Source: Pseudomonas fluorescens (GTDB taxonomy: Bacteria > Pseudomonadota > Gammaproteobacteria > Pseudomonadales > Pseudomonadaceae). Taken from it: a stretch of 64,000 bases of DNA. The stretch is from positions 101,012 through 165,011 of the forward strand of contig NZ_CABVGX010000006.1 in NCBI RefSeq assembly GCF_902497625.1. Direction: 5' to 3'. The notes beneath the pieces were generated by a model, which was not told the DNA's origin, searched no databases, and saw nothing but the letters and a program-made list of their open reading frames with translations. This document shows, in pieces, positions 8,456-17,055 of this stretch; position 1 is the stretch's first letter, and every line of letters starts with the position of its first letter. The position numbers were made by a program, and so were the translations under genes.

Positions 8456-10153
8456 GTGACTGACAATAAATCTACGACTGCTTCTTTCACCAGGCGCCGT
8501 GACGTTGAAATCCGCGCTGCCCGCGGTAACACGCTGACCGCCAAAAGCTGGCTGACCGAAGCGCCGTTGCGCATGCTGATGAACAACCTCGACCCGGAAG
8601 TTGCCGAGAACCCTAAGGAATTGGTGGTTTACGGTGGTATCGGGCGCGCGGCACGTAACTGGGAGTGCTATGACAAGATCGTCGAAAGTCTGACTAACTT
8701 GAACGACGATGAGACGCTGCTGGTGCAGTCCGGCAAACCGGTCGGGGTGTTCAAGACGCACAGCAATGCACCGCGCGTTCTGATCGCCAACTCCAACCTG
8801 GTACCGCACTGGGCGAGCTGGGAGCATTTCAATGAGCTCGACGCCAAGGGCCTGGCCATGTACGGCCAGATGACTGCCGGCAGCTGGATTTACATCGGCA
8901 GCCAAGGCATCGTCCAGGGCACCTATGAAACCTTCGTTGAAGCCGGTCGCCAACATTACAATGATGACCTCACTGGCAAGTGGGTCCTCACCGCCGGTCT
9001 GGGCGGGATGGGTGGTGCACAACCTCTGGCTGCAACCTTGGCTGGCGCGTGCTCGCTGAACATCGAATGCCAGCAGATCAGTATCGATTTCCGCCTGAAA
9101 AGCCGCTACGTCGACGAGCAAGCCAAAGACCTCGACGATGCCCTCGCGCGTATCGATAAATACACCAAGGAAGGTAAAGCGATCTCCATCGCCCTGCTGG
9201 GTAACGCCGCAGAAATTCTGCCGGAACTGGTCAAGCGCGGCGTACGTCCGGACATGGTCACCGACCAGACCAGCGCCCACGACCCGCTCAACGGCTACCT
9301 TCCGGCCGGTTGGACCTGGGACGAATACCGCGCCCGCGCAAAGACCGAACCGGCCGCTGTGATCAAAGCCGCCAAGCAGTCGATGGCCGTGCACGTCAAA
9401 GCGATGCTGGAATTCCAGAAGCAAGGCATCCCGACCTTCGACTACGGCAACAACATCCGTCAGATGGCACAGGAAGAAGGCGTGGCAAACGCATTCGACT
9501 TCCCGGGCTTCGTGCCGGCTTACATCCGTCCGCTGTTCTGCCGTGGCATCGGTCCGTTCCGTTGGGCTGCACTGTCGGGCAACGCTGAAGACATCTACAA
9601 GACCGACGCCAAAGTCAAAGAACTGATTCCTGACGACGCGCACCTGCACAACTGGCTGGACATGGCCCGTGAGCGCATCAGCTTCCAGGGTCTGCCGGCA
9701 CGTATCTGCTGGGTCGGGCTGGGCCTGCGCGCCAAGCTCGGTCTGGCGTTCAACGAAATGGTGCGTAGCGGTGAGTTGTCAGCGCCGATCGTGATCGGTC
9801 GTGACCACCTGGATTCCGGTTCGGTGGCCAGCCCGAACCGTGAAACCGAATCGATGCAGGACGGTTCCGACGCCGTGTCCGACTGGCCACTGCTCAATGC
9901 GCTGCTCAACACCGCCAGCGGCGCGACCTGGGTCAGCCTGCATCACGGCGGCGGCGTCGGCATGGGCTTCTCGCAGCATTCGGGGATGGTGATCGTCTGC
10001 GACGGTACCGATGAAGCGGCCGAACGAATCGCCCGCGTGCTGCATAACGACCCGGCCACCGGGGTCATGCGTCACGCCGATGCCGGTTACCAGATCGCCA
10101 TCGACTGCGCGAAGGAGCAGGGCCTGAACCTGCCGATGATTACCGGTAAATAA
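8456..10153 (+). CDS. hutU: Urocanate hydratase
   Basis: Converts urocanate to 4-imidazolone-5-propionate using tightly bound NAD+, the second step of histidine degradation. The 565-residue length and whole sequence fit urocanase. Markers are the N-terminal [28 protein letters not shown], the glycine-rich NAD region [14 protein letters not shown], the Cys-containing [13 protein letters not shown] and the C-terminal [15 protein letters not shown]. The start is GTG 8456, preceded by GAGGAG. The first codons contain GACAATAA, one mismatch from the Hfq/Crc target AANAANAA. It is the first gene of the hutU-to-hutG array. Confidence 0.97.
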   Translation: MTDNKSTTASFTRRRDVEIRAARGNTLTAKSWLTEAPLRMLMNNLDPEVAENPKELVVYGGIGRAARNWECYDKIVESLTNLNDDETLLVQSGKPVGVFKTHSNAPRVLIANSNLVPHWASWEHFNELDAKGLAMYGQMTAGSWIYIGSQGIVQGTYETFVEAGRQHYNDDLTGKWVLTAGLGGMGGAQPLAATLAGACSLNIECQQISIDFRLKSRYVDEQAKDLDDALARIDKYTKEGKAISIALLGNAAEILPELVKRGVRPDMVTDQTSAHDPLNGYLPAGWTWDEYRARAKTEPAAVIKAAKQSMAVHVKAMLEFQKQGIPTFDYGNNIRQMAQEEGVANAFDFPGFVPAYIRPLFCRGIGPFRWAALSGNAEDIYKTDAKVKELIPDDAHLHNWLDMARERISFQGLPARICWVGLGLRAKLGLAFNEMVRSGELSAPIVIGRDHLDSGSVASPNRETESMQDGSDAVSDWPLLNALLNTASGATWVSLHHGGGVGMGFSQHSGMVIVCDGTDEAAERIARVLHNDPATGVMRHADAGYQIAIDCAKEQGLNLPMITGK

Positions 10154-10161
10154 ACCCGCGC

Positions 10162-10265
10162 TGTAGCAGCTGCCGCAGGCTGCGTTAAGGGCCGAAGGAC
10201 CTTCGTTCCATTTGGAATGCCGGGGTCGCTTCGCAACCCGACGCAGCCTTCGGCAGCTGCTACAG
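10162..10265. repeat. REP-type palindrome between hutU and the permease gene
   Basis: TGTAGCAGCTGCCG-CAGGCTGCG on the left pairs with CGCAGCCTTCGGCAGCTGCTACA on the right, around an inner GGTCCTTCGG-type hairpin. It may stabilise the hutU message or reduce read-through to downstream genes. Confidence 0.75.
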
Positions 10266-10282
10266 GGGCTGAGTAACCCAGA

Positions 10283-10290
10283 AATAACAA
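10283..10290 (+). promoter_or_regulatory. Hfq/Crc-type catabolite repression motif in the permease leader
   Basis: AATAACAA matches the AANAANAA pattern recognised by Hfq-Crc in pseudomonads. It sits immediately before the ribosome binding site (AGAGG, 10296-10300) of the permease at 10308. In that position it could block translation when preferred carbon sources are present. Confidence 0.5.
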
Positions 10291-10307
10291 TCCACAGAGG
10301 TTGAATC

Positions 10308-11780
10308 ATGGCTGTTAACACCGATCGTGCAGGCAACAAACCGTTGATCGAAAAGCGTTCGATCGACTACATCCCGGAAGCGGAGAGACACGGTCGTCTG
10401 TTGAGCCAGTTCACCCTGTGGCTGGGTGCCAACCTGCAAATCACCGCGATTGTCACCGGGGCCCTGGCCGTGGTGCTGGGCGGTGATGTGTTCTGGTCGT
10501 TGATCGGTTTGCTGATCGGCCAACTGATCGGGGGCGGGGTGATGGCGTTACATGCGGCGCAAGGGCCGAAGCTGGGTCTGCCGCAGATGATTTCCAGCCG
10601 GGTACAGTTCGGCGTTTATGGCGCGGCGATCCCGATCGTACTGGTTTGCTTGATGTACCTTGGTTTCACCGCCACGGGAACGGTGCTTTCCGGGCAGGCG
10701 CTGGGTCAGTTGTTTGGCGTCAGCGACAGCGTCGGTATCCTGATATTCGCCAGTGTCATCGTGCTGGTCACAGTGCTCGGTTATCGGGTGATCCACTGGA
10801 TCGGCCGTGTCGCCAGCGTTATCGGTGTGATTGCGTTTGTTTACCTGTTCTACCGTTTGATGAGCCAAACGGACGTGGGCGCCCTACTGCAAATCCGCCA
10901 TTTCAGCTGGAGCAGTTTTCTGCTGGCGGTGTCGCTCGCGGCTTCCTGGCAGATCGCGTTCGGCCCGTACGTGGCTGACTATTCACGCTATCTGCCAAGC
11001 AGCACATCTTCGGTGAAAACCTTCTTCGCCGCCGGCGCCGGTTCGGTGATTGGCGCACAAGTGGCGATGATTCTGGGCGTGTTTGCCGCCGCTTCGGCCG
11101 ATGGGCAGTTCGCCGGCCATGAAGTGGCCTACATTGTGGGCCTGGGCGGTACCGGTGCCACCGCTGCGTTGCTGTACTTCAGCATCGCATTCGGCAAGGT
11201 CACCATTTCTACGCTGAACTCCTATGGCAGCTTCATGTGCATCGCGACCATCATCAGCGGTTTTCGTGGTCACCTGCAGGTGTCGCGCTTGCAACGGTTG
11301 GTGTTCGTGCTGGTCATAGTGGGTGCTGCGACCTTGATCGCGCTGCTCGGCCAGCATTCGTTCCTGGGTGCGTTCAAGTCCTTCATCCTGTTCCTGCTGG
11401 CGTTCTTTACGCCATGGAGCGCGATCAACCTGGTGGACTACTACTGCATCACCCGCGAACGTTACGACGTGCCGGCGCTGGCCGATCCGAATGGCCGCTA
11501 CGGCCGCTGGAACGCCCTGGGTATCAGCATCTATGTGTTCGGTGTACTGGTGCAGCTGCCGTTCATCGCCACCAAGTTCTATACCGGTCCGCTGGTGGAA
11601 GCCATGGGCGGGGTGGATATTTCCTGGATCATCGGTCTGGTGCTTCCCGCCGCCCTGTATTACCTGTGCGCAAAAAAATGGCACGGTTCGGTGCCCGATC
11701 ATCTGATTCTGCCGGTCGAGCAGGACAGCGTTGCACAACCTGAAACAAGAGTGGCCGGTGGCGCTGCGGCGCAGGCCTGA
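10308..11780 (+). CDS. NCS1-family permease (cytosine/purine-permease-like), putative urocanate transporter
   Basis: A 490-residue integral membrane protein with about 12 hydrophobic segments and the NCS1 (CodB-like) architecture. The N-terminal part (SQFTLWLGANLQITAIVTGAL, first helix) and the WQIAFGPYVADYSRYLP segment are typical of the family. Substrates of NCS1 carriers are nucleobases and related heterocycles. Here the position directly after hutU points to an imidazole compound, most likely urocanate. A urocanate-specific permease named HutTu has been described in the hut locus of P. fluorescens; I did not verify that this is its orthologue. Confidence 0.88.
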   Translation: MAVNTDRAGNKPLIEKRSIDYIPEAERHGRLLSQFTLWLGANLQITAIVTGALAVVLGGDVFWSLIGLLIGQLIGGGVMALHAAQGPKLGLPQMISSRVQFGVYGAAIPIVLVCLMYLGFTATGTVLSGQALGQLFGVSDSVGILIFASVIVLVTVLGYRVIHWIGRVASVIGVIAFVYLFYRLMSQTDVGALLQIRHFSWSSFLLAVSLAASWQIAFGPYVADYSRYLPSSTSSVKTFFAAGAGSVIGAQVAMILGVFAAASADGQFAGHEVAYIVGLGGTGATAALLYFSIAFGKVTISTLNSYGSFMCIATIISGFRGHLQVSRLQRLVFVLVIVGAATLIALLGQHSFLGAFKSFILFLLAFFTPWSAINLVDYYCITRERYDVPALADPNGRYGRWNALGISIYVFGVLVQLPFIATKFYTGPLVEAMGGVDISWIIGLVLPAALYYLCAKKWHGSVPDHLILPVEQDSVAQPETRVAGGAAAQA

Positions 11781-11850
11781 TTGGGACGTGGACAGGGCTG
11801 GATGCCTCTTGACTGCCGTAAGCCAATTCATGATTAGGAGCGTCACGACA

Positions 11851-12819
11851 ATGAAATCCAACAAGACCCTGCTGACCGCATTGCTTGCCGTGGGCGTGCT
11901 GACCGGTGCCGGCGCGACTCAGGCGGCTGGCTGGTGCGAATCGGGCAAACCGGTGAAGTTCGCCGGCCTGAACTGGGAAAGCGGCATGCTGCTGACCGAC
12001 GTGCTGCAAATCGTTCTGGAGAAAGGCTACGACTGCAAGACCGACAGCCTGCCGGGCAACTCCATCACCATGGAAAACGCCCTGAGCAGCAACGACATTC
12101 AGGTGTTCGCCGAAGAATGGGTTGGACGCAGCGAGGTCTGGAACAAGGCCGAGAAGGCCGGCAAGGTCGTGGGTGTCGGCGCGCCCGTCACTGGCGCGAT
12201 CGAAGGCTGGTATGTGCCGCGCTACGTCATCGAAGGTGATGCCAGCCGCAAGCTGGAAGCCAAGGCCCCCGACCTGAAAAACATTGCTGACCTGGGCAAA
12301 TACGCAGCAGTCTTCAAGGATCAGGAAGAGCCGTCCAAAGGCCGTTTCTACAACTGCCCTGCCGGCTGGACCTGTGAGCTGGACAACAGCGAAATGCTCA
12401 AGAGCTACGGTCTGGAAAGCACCTACACCAACTTCCGTCCAGGCACCGGCCCGGCGCTGGATGCGGCGGTGCTGTCGAGCTACAAACGTGGCGAGCCGAT
12501 CCTGTTTTACTACTGGTCGCCGACGCCGCTGATGGGCCAGGTCGACCTGGTCAAACTCGAAGAAAAGCCGGGCGTGGACAAGAGCGTGACCATCAAGGTC
12601 GGCCTGTCCAAAACGTTCCACGACGAAGCCCCGGAACTGGTCGCCGTGCTTGAGAAAGTCAACCTGCCGATCGACTTGCTCAACCAGAATCTCGGGCGCA
12701 TGGCCAAGGAGCGGATCGCTTCGCCGAAACTGGCGAAAATCTTCCTCAAGGAACATCCTGAAGTCTGGCATGCATGGGTGAGTGAAGACGCAGCCAAAAA
12801 GATCGACGCTGCGCTTTGA
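11851..12819 (+). CDS. hutX: Histidine ABC transporter, periplasmic substrate-binding protein
   Basis: A 322-residue binding protein of the choline/glycine-betaine (OpuAC) type. The signal peptide (residues 1 to about 26, ending TQAA) is followed by WCESGKPVKFAGLNWESG. Aromatic residues of the ligand cage are plausible in FAEEWVGRSEVW and FYYWSPTPL. The context with hutW, hutV and the catabolic genes points to histidine uptake. I start at ATG 11851 because it begins the signal peptide and has TAGGAG upstream. The longer frame from 11731 overlaps the end of the permease gene and is not credible. Confidence 0.92.
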   Translation: MKSNKTLLTALLAVGVLTGAGATQAAGWCESGKPVKFAGLNWESGMLLTDVLQIVLEKGYDCKTDSLPGNSITMENALSSNDIQVFAEEWVGRSEVWNKAEKAGKVVGVGAPVTGAIEGWYVPRYVIEGDASRKLEAKAPDLKNIADLGKYAAVFKDQEEPSKGRFYNCPAGWTCELDNSEMLKSYGLESTYTNFRPGTGPALDAAVLSSYKRGEPILFYYWSPTPLMGQVDLVKLEEKPGVDKSVTIKVGLSKTFHDEAPELVAVLEKVNLPIDLLNQNLGRMAKERIASPKLAKIFLKEHPEVWHAWVSEDAAKKIDAAL

Positions 12820-13033
12820 TAACTACTGCGTGCTGGGAGCCTACGGCTCTACGCGAGGCAATACTGCGTTGAAAGCTGACTCGAAATGCTCATTGACTAA
12901 AGTCAACTCCGCTTTCTCGCCTGCTTTCGCCCTGTCTTGCCTTCGCTCGCAACGTTTTCAAACAGCTTGTTTATAAGGGCAAAAGCTTTCCAGCATCTTT
13001 GCGGTGCTGAAAGCCCTGGATTGAGAGTCTCCT
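12820..13033. repeat. hutX-hutW intergenic region with an imperfect palindromic repeat
   Basis: A 214-bp gap inside the transporter operon. It contains a dispersed-repeat-like segment at about 12855-12958 with ends GCGTTG ... CAACG and a central TTGACT-AA-AGTCAA dyad. A hairpin follows at 12984-13014 (GCTTTCCAGCA / TGCTGAAAGC). The latter has no T-run and may set the hutX to hutWV message ratio rather than end transcription. Confidence 0.5.
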
Positions 13034-13885
13034 ATGTTTCCCGAAAGCTTTACCTTTTCCATCGCCGACTGGGTCAACAGTTGGGTCGATTCGCTGGTCA
13101 CCAATTACGGCGATGTGTTTCGCAGCATCTCCGACACGTTGCTCTGGGCCATCGTCAATCTCGAAGGTCTGCTACGTGCAGCACCGTGGTGGCTGATGCT
13201 GGCGATCGTGGCCGGCGTGGCCTGGCACGCGACCCGCAAGGTAGTGACCACGGCTGTCATCGTCGGTCTGTTGTTTCTGGTGGGTGCGGTCGGCCTCTGG
13301 GACAAACTGATGCAGACGCTGGCGCTGATGATGGTGGCGACGGTCATTTCGGTGCTGATCGGCATCCCGTTGGGCATCCTGTCCGCACGCAGCAATCGCC
13401 TGCGTTCGGTGCTGATGCCGTTGCTCGACATCATGCAGACCATGCCGAGTTTCGTGTACCTGATCCCGGTGCTGATGCTGTTTGGCCTGGGCAAGGTGCC
13501 GGCGATTTTCGCCACGGTCATTTACGCTGCGCCACCGTTGATCCGTCTGACCGATCTGGGCATTCGTCAGGTCGACGGCGAGGTGATGGAAGCGATCAAC
13601 GCGTTCGGAGCCAATCGCTGGCAACAGCTGTTCGGCGTGCAACTGCCGCTAGCCCTGCCGAGCATTATGGCCGGGATCAACCAGACCACCATGATGGCCC
13701 TGTCGATGGTCGTCATCGCTTCGATGATCGGTGCCCGTGGTCTGGGCGAAGATGTGTTGGTGGGCATTCAGACGTTGAACGTCGGGCGTGGCCTCGAGGC
13801 CGGTCTGGCGATCGTGATTCTGGCCGTGGTGATCGACCGCATCACTCAAGCTTATGGTCGGCCGCGGCATGAGGTGAGCAAATGA
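13034..13885 (+). CDS. hutW: Histidine ABC transporter, permease
   Basis: A 283-residue inner-membrane permease of the glycine-betaine/proline (OpuAB/ProW) type. It has about six transmembrane helices and the ATPase-contact loop EAINAFGANRWQQLFGVQLPLALPSIMAGI at about residues 184-213. The sequence between DIMQTMPSFVYLIPVLMLFGLG and PPLIRLTDLGIRQVD is characteristic of the family. Its stop overlaps the hutV start by 4 bases (ATGA), so both should be made in equal amounts. Confidence 0.93.
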   Translation: MFPESFTFSIADWVNSWVDSLVTNYGDVFRSISDTLLWAIVNLEGLLRAAPWWLMLAIVAGVAWHATRKVVTTAVIVGLLFLVGAVGLWDKLMQTLALMMVATVISVLIGIPLGILSARSNRLRSVLMPLLDIMQTMPSFVYLIPVLMLFGLGKVPAIFATVIYAAPPLIRLTDLGIRQVDGEVMEAINAFGANRWQQLFGVQLPLALPSIMAGINQTTMMALSMVVIASMIGARGLGEDVLVGIQTLNVGRGLEAGLAIVILAVVIDRITQAYGRPRHEVSK

Positions 13886-14712
13886 GCAACGAAGCCATCA
13901 GCAAGATCGAAGTCAAAAACGTCTTCAAGATTTTCGGCAACCGTTACAAGGAGGCGCTGGCCATGGTCGGCCAGGGCAAAACCAAGGACCAGGTGCTTGC
14001 TGAAACCGGCTGCGTGGTCGGCGTTAACGACTTGTCGTTGAGCATCGGCACTGGCGAAATCTTCGTGATCATGGGGCTGTCCGGCTCGGGCAAATCCACC
14101 TTGGTGCGCCACTTCAATCGCCTGATCGATCCTACCAGCGGCGCGATCCTTGTGGATGGCGTGGATATCCTGCAGTACGACATGGAAGCCCTGCGTGAAT
14201 TTCGCCGGCACAAGATCAGCATGGTGTTTCAGAGCTTCGGTTTGCTGCCGCACAAGACTGTGCTGGACAACGTCGCCTACGGCTTGAAAGTGCGCGGCGA
14301 GAGCAAGCAGATGTGCAGCGAACGCGCTTCGCACTGGATCAACACGGTTGGCCTGAAGGGATACGAAAACAAATACCCGCACCAGCTCTCGGGCGGCATG
14401 CGCCAGCGTGTCGGACTGGCCCGGGCCTTGGCGGCCGACACCGACATCATTCTGATGGACGAAGCCTTCAGCGCCCTCGACCCGCTGATCCGCGCGGAAA
14501 TGCAGGACCAGTTGCTGGAGCTGCAAAAGACCCTGCACAAGACCATCGTCTTCATCACTCATGACCTCGACGAAGCGGTGCGGATTGGTAACCGCATCGC
14601 GATCCTCAAGGACGGGCGCCTGATTCAGGTCGGGACGCCGCGCGAGATCCTGCACTCGCCGGCGGATGAATATGTGGACCGGTTCGTCCAGCGGCGTGCG
14701 GCGGTGGTTTAA
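13882..14712 (+). CDS. hutV: Histidine ABC transporter, ATP-binding protein
   Basis: A 276-residue ATPase of the OpuAA/ProV type without C-terminal CBS domains. Walker A is GLSGSGKST (residues 65-73), the signature is LSGGMRQR and Walker B is IILMDEAFSALD, followed by the H-loop FITHDLDEA. It energises HutW. The last roughly 50 bases of the gene are copied twice more downstream (see the tandem repeat entries). Confidence 0.95.
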   Translation: MSNEAISKIEVKNVFKIFGNRYKEALAMVGQGKTKDQVLAETGCVVGVNDLSLSIGTGEIFVIMGLSGSGKSTLVRHFNRLIDPTSGAILVDGVDILQYDMEALREFRRHKISMVFQSFGLLPHKTVLDNVAYGLKVRGESKQMCSERASHWINTVGLKGYENKYPHQLSGGMRQRVGLARALAADTDIILMDEAFSALDPLIRAEMQDQLLELQKTLHKTIVFITHDLDEAVRIGNRIAILKDGRLIQVGTPREILHSPADEYVDRFVQRRAAVV

Positions 14713-14737
14713 CTGGTTTGCGGGTGGTGAAACCTAT

Positions 14738-14832
14738 TGTGGCGAGGGGGCTTGCCCCCGTTGGGCTGCGCAGCAGCGCCAAAAACCTGCGAGCGCTTCG
14801 CGCTCGAACGGGGGCAAGCCCCCTCACCACAG
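14738..14832. repeat. REPIN palindrome, tandem unit 1
   Basis: TGTGGCGAGGGGGCTTGCCCCCG is mirrored by CGGGGGCAAGCCCCCTCACCACA, with an inner hairpin GCGAGCGCTTCGCGCTCG. It is the reference copy next to the genuine hutV end. Confidence 0.85.
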
Positions 14833-15011
14833 GGTTAATTGATCGACAGAATGGTTCATTGATCGACAGAATTTTTGTAAGAGGCACCAGATGTCCCAGG
14901 CCGAATTCGCCGACGGATGAGTAGGTGGACCGGTTCGTGCCCCGGCGGGCGGCGTTGGTTTAACAGATTTGCGGGTGGTTCAAAAACAGATTTGCGGGTG
15001 GTGAAACCTAT

Positions 15012-15105
15012 TGTGGCGAGGGGGATTGCCCCCGTTGGGCTGCGCAGCAGCCCCAAAAAACCTGCGAGCGCTTGCGCTCGAACGGGGGCAAGCCCCCTCA
15101 CCACA
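15012..15105. repeat. REPIN palindrome, tandem unit 2
   Basis: Nearly the same palindrome as at 14738-14832, carried along in the tandem duplication. The left arm has one change (GGGGGATTGCC instead of GGGGGCTTGCC), which weakens the outer stem. Confidence 0.85.
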
Positions 15106-15261
15106 GGGTTCATTGATCGACAGAATGGTTCATTGATCAACAGAATTTTATAAGAGGCACCAGATGTCCCAGGCTGAATTCGCCGGCGGATGAATATGTG
15201 GACCGGTTCGTCCAGCGGCGGGCGGCGGTGGTTTAACAGATTTGCGGGTGGTGAAACCTAT

Positions 15262-15355
15262 TGTGGCGAGGGGGCTTGCCCCCGTTGGGCTGCGCAGCAG
15301 CCCCAAAAAACCTGCGAGCGCTTGCGCTCGAACGGGGGCAAGCCCCCTCACCACA
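15262..15355. repeat. REPIN palindrome, tandem unit 3
   Basis: Third copy of the palindrome, with both outer arms intact. It is followed by the leader of the real hutH1 gene. Confidence 0.85.
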
Positions 15356-15413
15356 GGGTTCATTGATCGACAGAATGGTTCATTGATCAACAGAATTTTA
15401 TAAGAGGCACCAG

Positions 15414-16937
15414 ATGTCCCAGGCTGAAAAAATCGTTATCACCGACACCCCTCTGCGTTGGCAGGAGGTGGTCGCCGTCGCCCGTCATGGCGCTCAACTT
15501 GAGCTGTCGAACGACACCTGGGCGCGCATTGACAACGCCCAGGCCATCGTCCAGCGCATCGTCATCAGCGGCGAACGAGCTTATGGCGTCAATACCGGTC
15601 TGGGCGGGTTGTCCAACGTTTCGCTCAAAGACCAACAACTCAGCCAGTTGTCCCGCAACACCTTGCTCAGTCATGCTTGTGGCGTCGGCGCGCCTTTGGC
15701 CGACGAGCAGACACGCGCCATCATCTGTGCCGCAATCCGTAATTACAGCCACGGCAAATCCGGCATTCACCGGCGCGTCGTCGAGGCCTTGCTGGCGCTG
15801 CTCAACCGCGGCATCACCCCGCAAGTGCCGGCGCAAGGTTCGGTGGGTTACCTGACGCACATGGCGCACATCGGCATTGCGCTGCTGGGCGTCGGCAATG
15901 TCAGCTATCGCGGCCGGATCATTTCTGCCCAACAGGCGTTGCGCGAAGAAGGGCTGCCAACGGTCCAGCTCGGCGCCAAAGACGGGTTGTGCCTGGTCAA
16001 CGGCACGCCGTGCATGAGCGGCCTGAGCTGTCTGGCGATTGCTGATGCAACCAACTTACTGCAGTGGGCCGATGTAATTGGCGCCATGAGCTTCGAAGCC
16101 CAGCGCGGCCAGATCGCCGCGTTCGACGCCGAGATCATCGCGCTCAAACCGCATCCGGGCATGCAACAGGTGGGCGTCAATCTGCGCGCGTTGCTTGATG
16201 GTAGCGAAGTGATCGCGGCGAGCAAAGGCATTCGCACCCAGGATGCGCTGAGCATTCGCTCGATTCCACAGGTACACGGCGCGGCTCGCGATCAGCTTGA
16301 ACACGCGAAAAAGCAGATCGAAACCGAACTCAACTCGGTCACCGATAACCCGATGTTGCTGGGCACGCCGGATAATTTCCGCATCGTCTCCCAAGCCAAC
16401 CCACACGGTCAGTCGGTCGCGCTGGCGGCGGATTTACTGGCCATCGCGATGGCGGAAATCGGCTCGATCGCCGAGCGTCGACTCGATCGTTTGATCAACC
16501 CGCACGTCAGCGGTTTGCCGGCGTTTCTGGTGGCCAATCCGGGGGTGAACTCGGGGATGATGATTGTCCAGTACGTCGCCGCGTCACTGTGCGCGGAGAA
16601 CCGGCAATTGGCGCAACCGGCGGTGCTCGACAACTACGTTACCTCGGGCCTGCAGGAAGACCATCTAAGCATGGGCACCAACGCCGCGCTGAAGCTGCAT
16701 CGCGCGCTGGAAAACTGCACGCAGATCCTCGCCATCGAATATCTGCTAGCGGCCCAGGCCTTTGAATTTCTCAAGGACCAGCGCTTCGGCGCCGGCACCG
16801 ATGCCGCATGGCGGCTGCTGCGCGAACGGGTGCCGGCGTACGATCAGGACCGTTGGCTGGCGCCGGACATCGCCGCTGCCGCGAGTGTCCTTAAAGACCC
16901 GGCTCTGCTGCATCAGGCTTTACCGAACCTGCACTGA
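15414..16937 (+). CDS. hutH1: Histidine ammonia-lyase paralogue lacking the MIO-forming Ala-Ser-Gly
   Basis: A 507-residue protein of the aromatic amino acid lyase family. It keeps the N-terminal [12 protein letters not shown] (Tyr57), LVNGTP (Asn196), Gln276, Arg282 and LQEDHLSM. Where active enzymes have [14 protein letters not shown] it reads [11 protein letters not shown] (residues 142-152). The three residues ASG that cyclise to the MIO electrophile are missing. The tyrosine of QDPYSLR is also replaced, by Leu279 in QDALSIR. It is therefore unlikely to deaminate histidine by the usual mechanism. Two HutH genes occur in other pseudomonad hut loci, and HutH2 is reported to carry the activity. 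This copy may be regulatory, a subunit partner or a different enzyme. Confidence 0.9.
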   Translation: MSQAEKIVITDTPLRWQEVVAVARHGAQLELSNDTWARIDNAQAIVQRIVISGERAYGVNTGLGGLSNVSLKDQQLSQLSRNTLLSHACGVGAPLADEQTRAIICAAIRNYSHGKSGIHRRVVEALLALLNRGITPQVPAQGSVGYLTHMAHIGIALLGVGNVSYRGRIISAQQALREEGLPTVQLGAKDGLCLVNGTPCMSGLSCLAIADATNLLQWADVIGAMSFEAQRGQIAAFDAEIIALKPHPGMQQVGVNLRALLDGSEVIAASKGIRTQDALSIRSIPQVHGAARDQLEHAKKQIETELNSVTDNPMLLGTPDNFRIVSQANPHGQSVALAADLLAIAMAEIGSIAERRLDRLINPHVSGLPAFLVANPGVNSGMMIVQYVAASLCAENRQLAQPAVLDNYVTSGLQEDHLSMGTNAALKLHRALENCTQILAIEYLLAAQAFEFLKDQRFGAGTDAAWRLLRERVPAYDQDRWLAPDIAAAASVLKDPALLHQALPNLH

Positions 16938-17055
16938 CGACGACCTCACACCAGCGTGCCAAGGCGCCAGCCCCCCACAAGGCGGGAAGCGACGGACAAC
17001 GGACTTTTCCGGAGCGTCTGGTGAGTTAACAAGCACTCTCAAAAGGAGAATAAAA

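Larger units (their letters stand above)
14665..15428. repeat. Tandem triplication of the hutV-hutH1 junction
   Basis: Three successive units each contain, in order, about 48 bases matching the end of hutV, a REPIN palindrome, a doubled TTCATTGATC-ACAGAAT leader motif and the first 14-15 bases of hutH1 (ATGTCCCAGGCTGA). The hutV-type stop codons fall at 14710, 14961 and 15234. The hutH1-type start codons fall at 14891, 15164 and 15414. Unit lengths are therefore about 251 and 273 bp. The extra 22 bp in the second unit is a local duplication of ACAGATTTGCGGGTGGT. Only the first hutV end and the last hutH1 start belong to complete genes. The internal starts read MSQAEFADG and MSQAEFAGG before a stop. 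Confidence 0.92.

Noticed and set aside
8267..9649. 460-codon open frame antisense to hutU
   Set aside because: It mirrors hutU codon structure in a high-GC genome, has no recognisable domain, and hutU is certain.
14665..15428. CRISPR-like array suggested by regular repeats
   Set aside because: Units of about 250 bp contain gene ends and a REPIN, and there are no unique spacers of 30-40 bp. They are tandem duplications.
16762..17055. N-terminal extension of hutH into hutH1
   Set aside because: The residues do not resemble histidine ammonia-lyase. GTG 17056 has a good ribosome binding site and gives family length.
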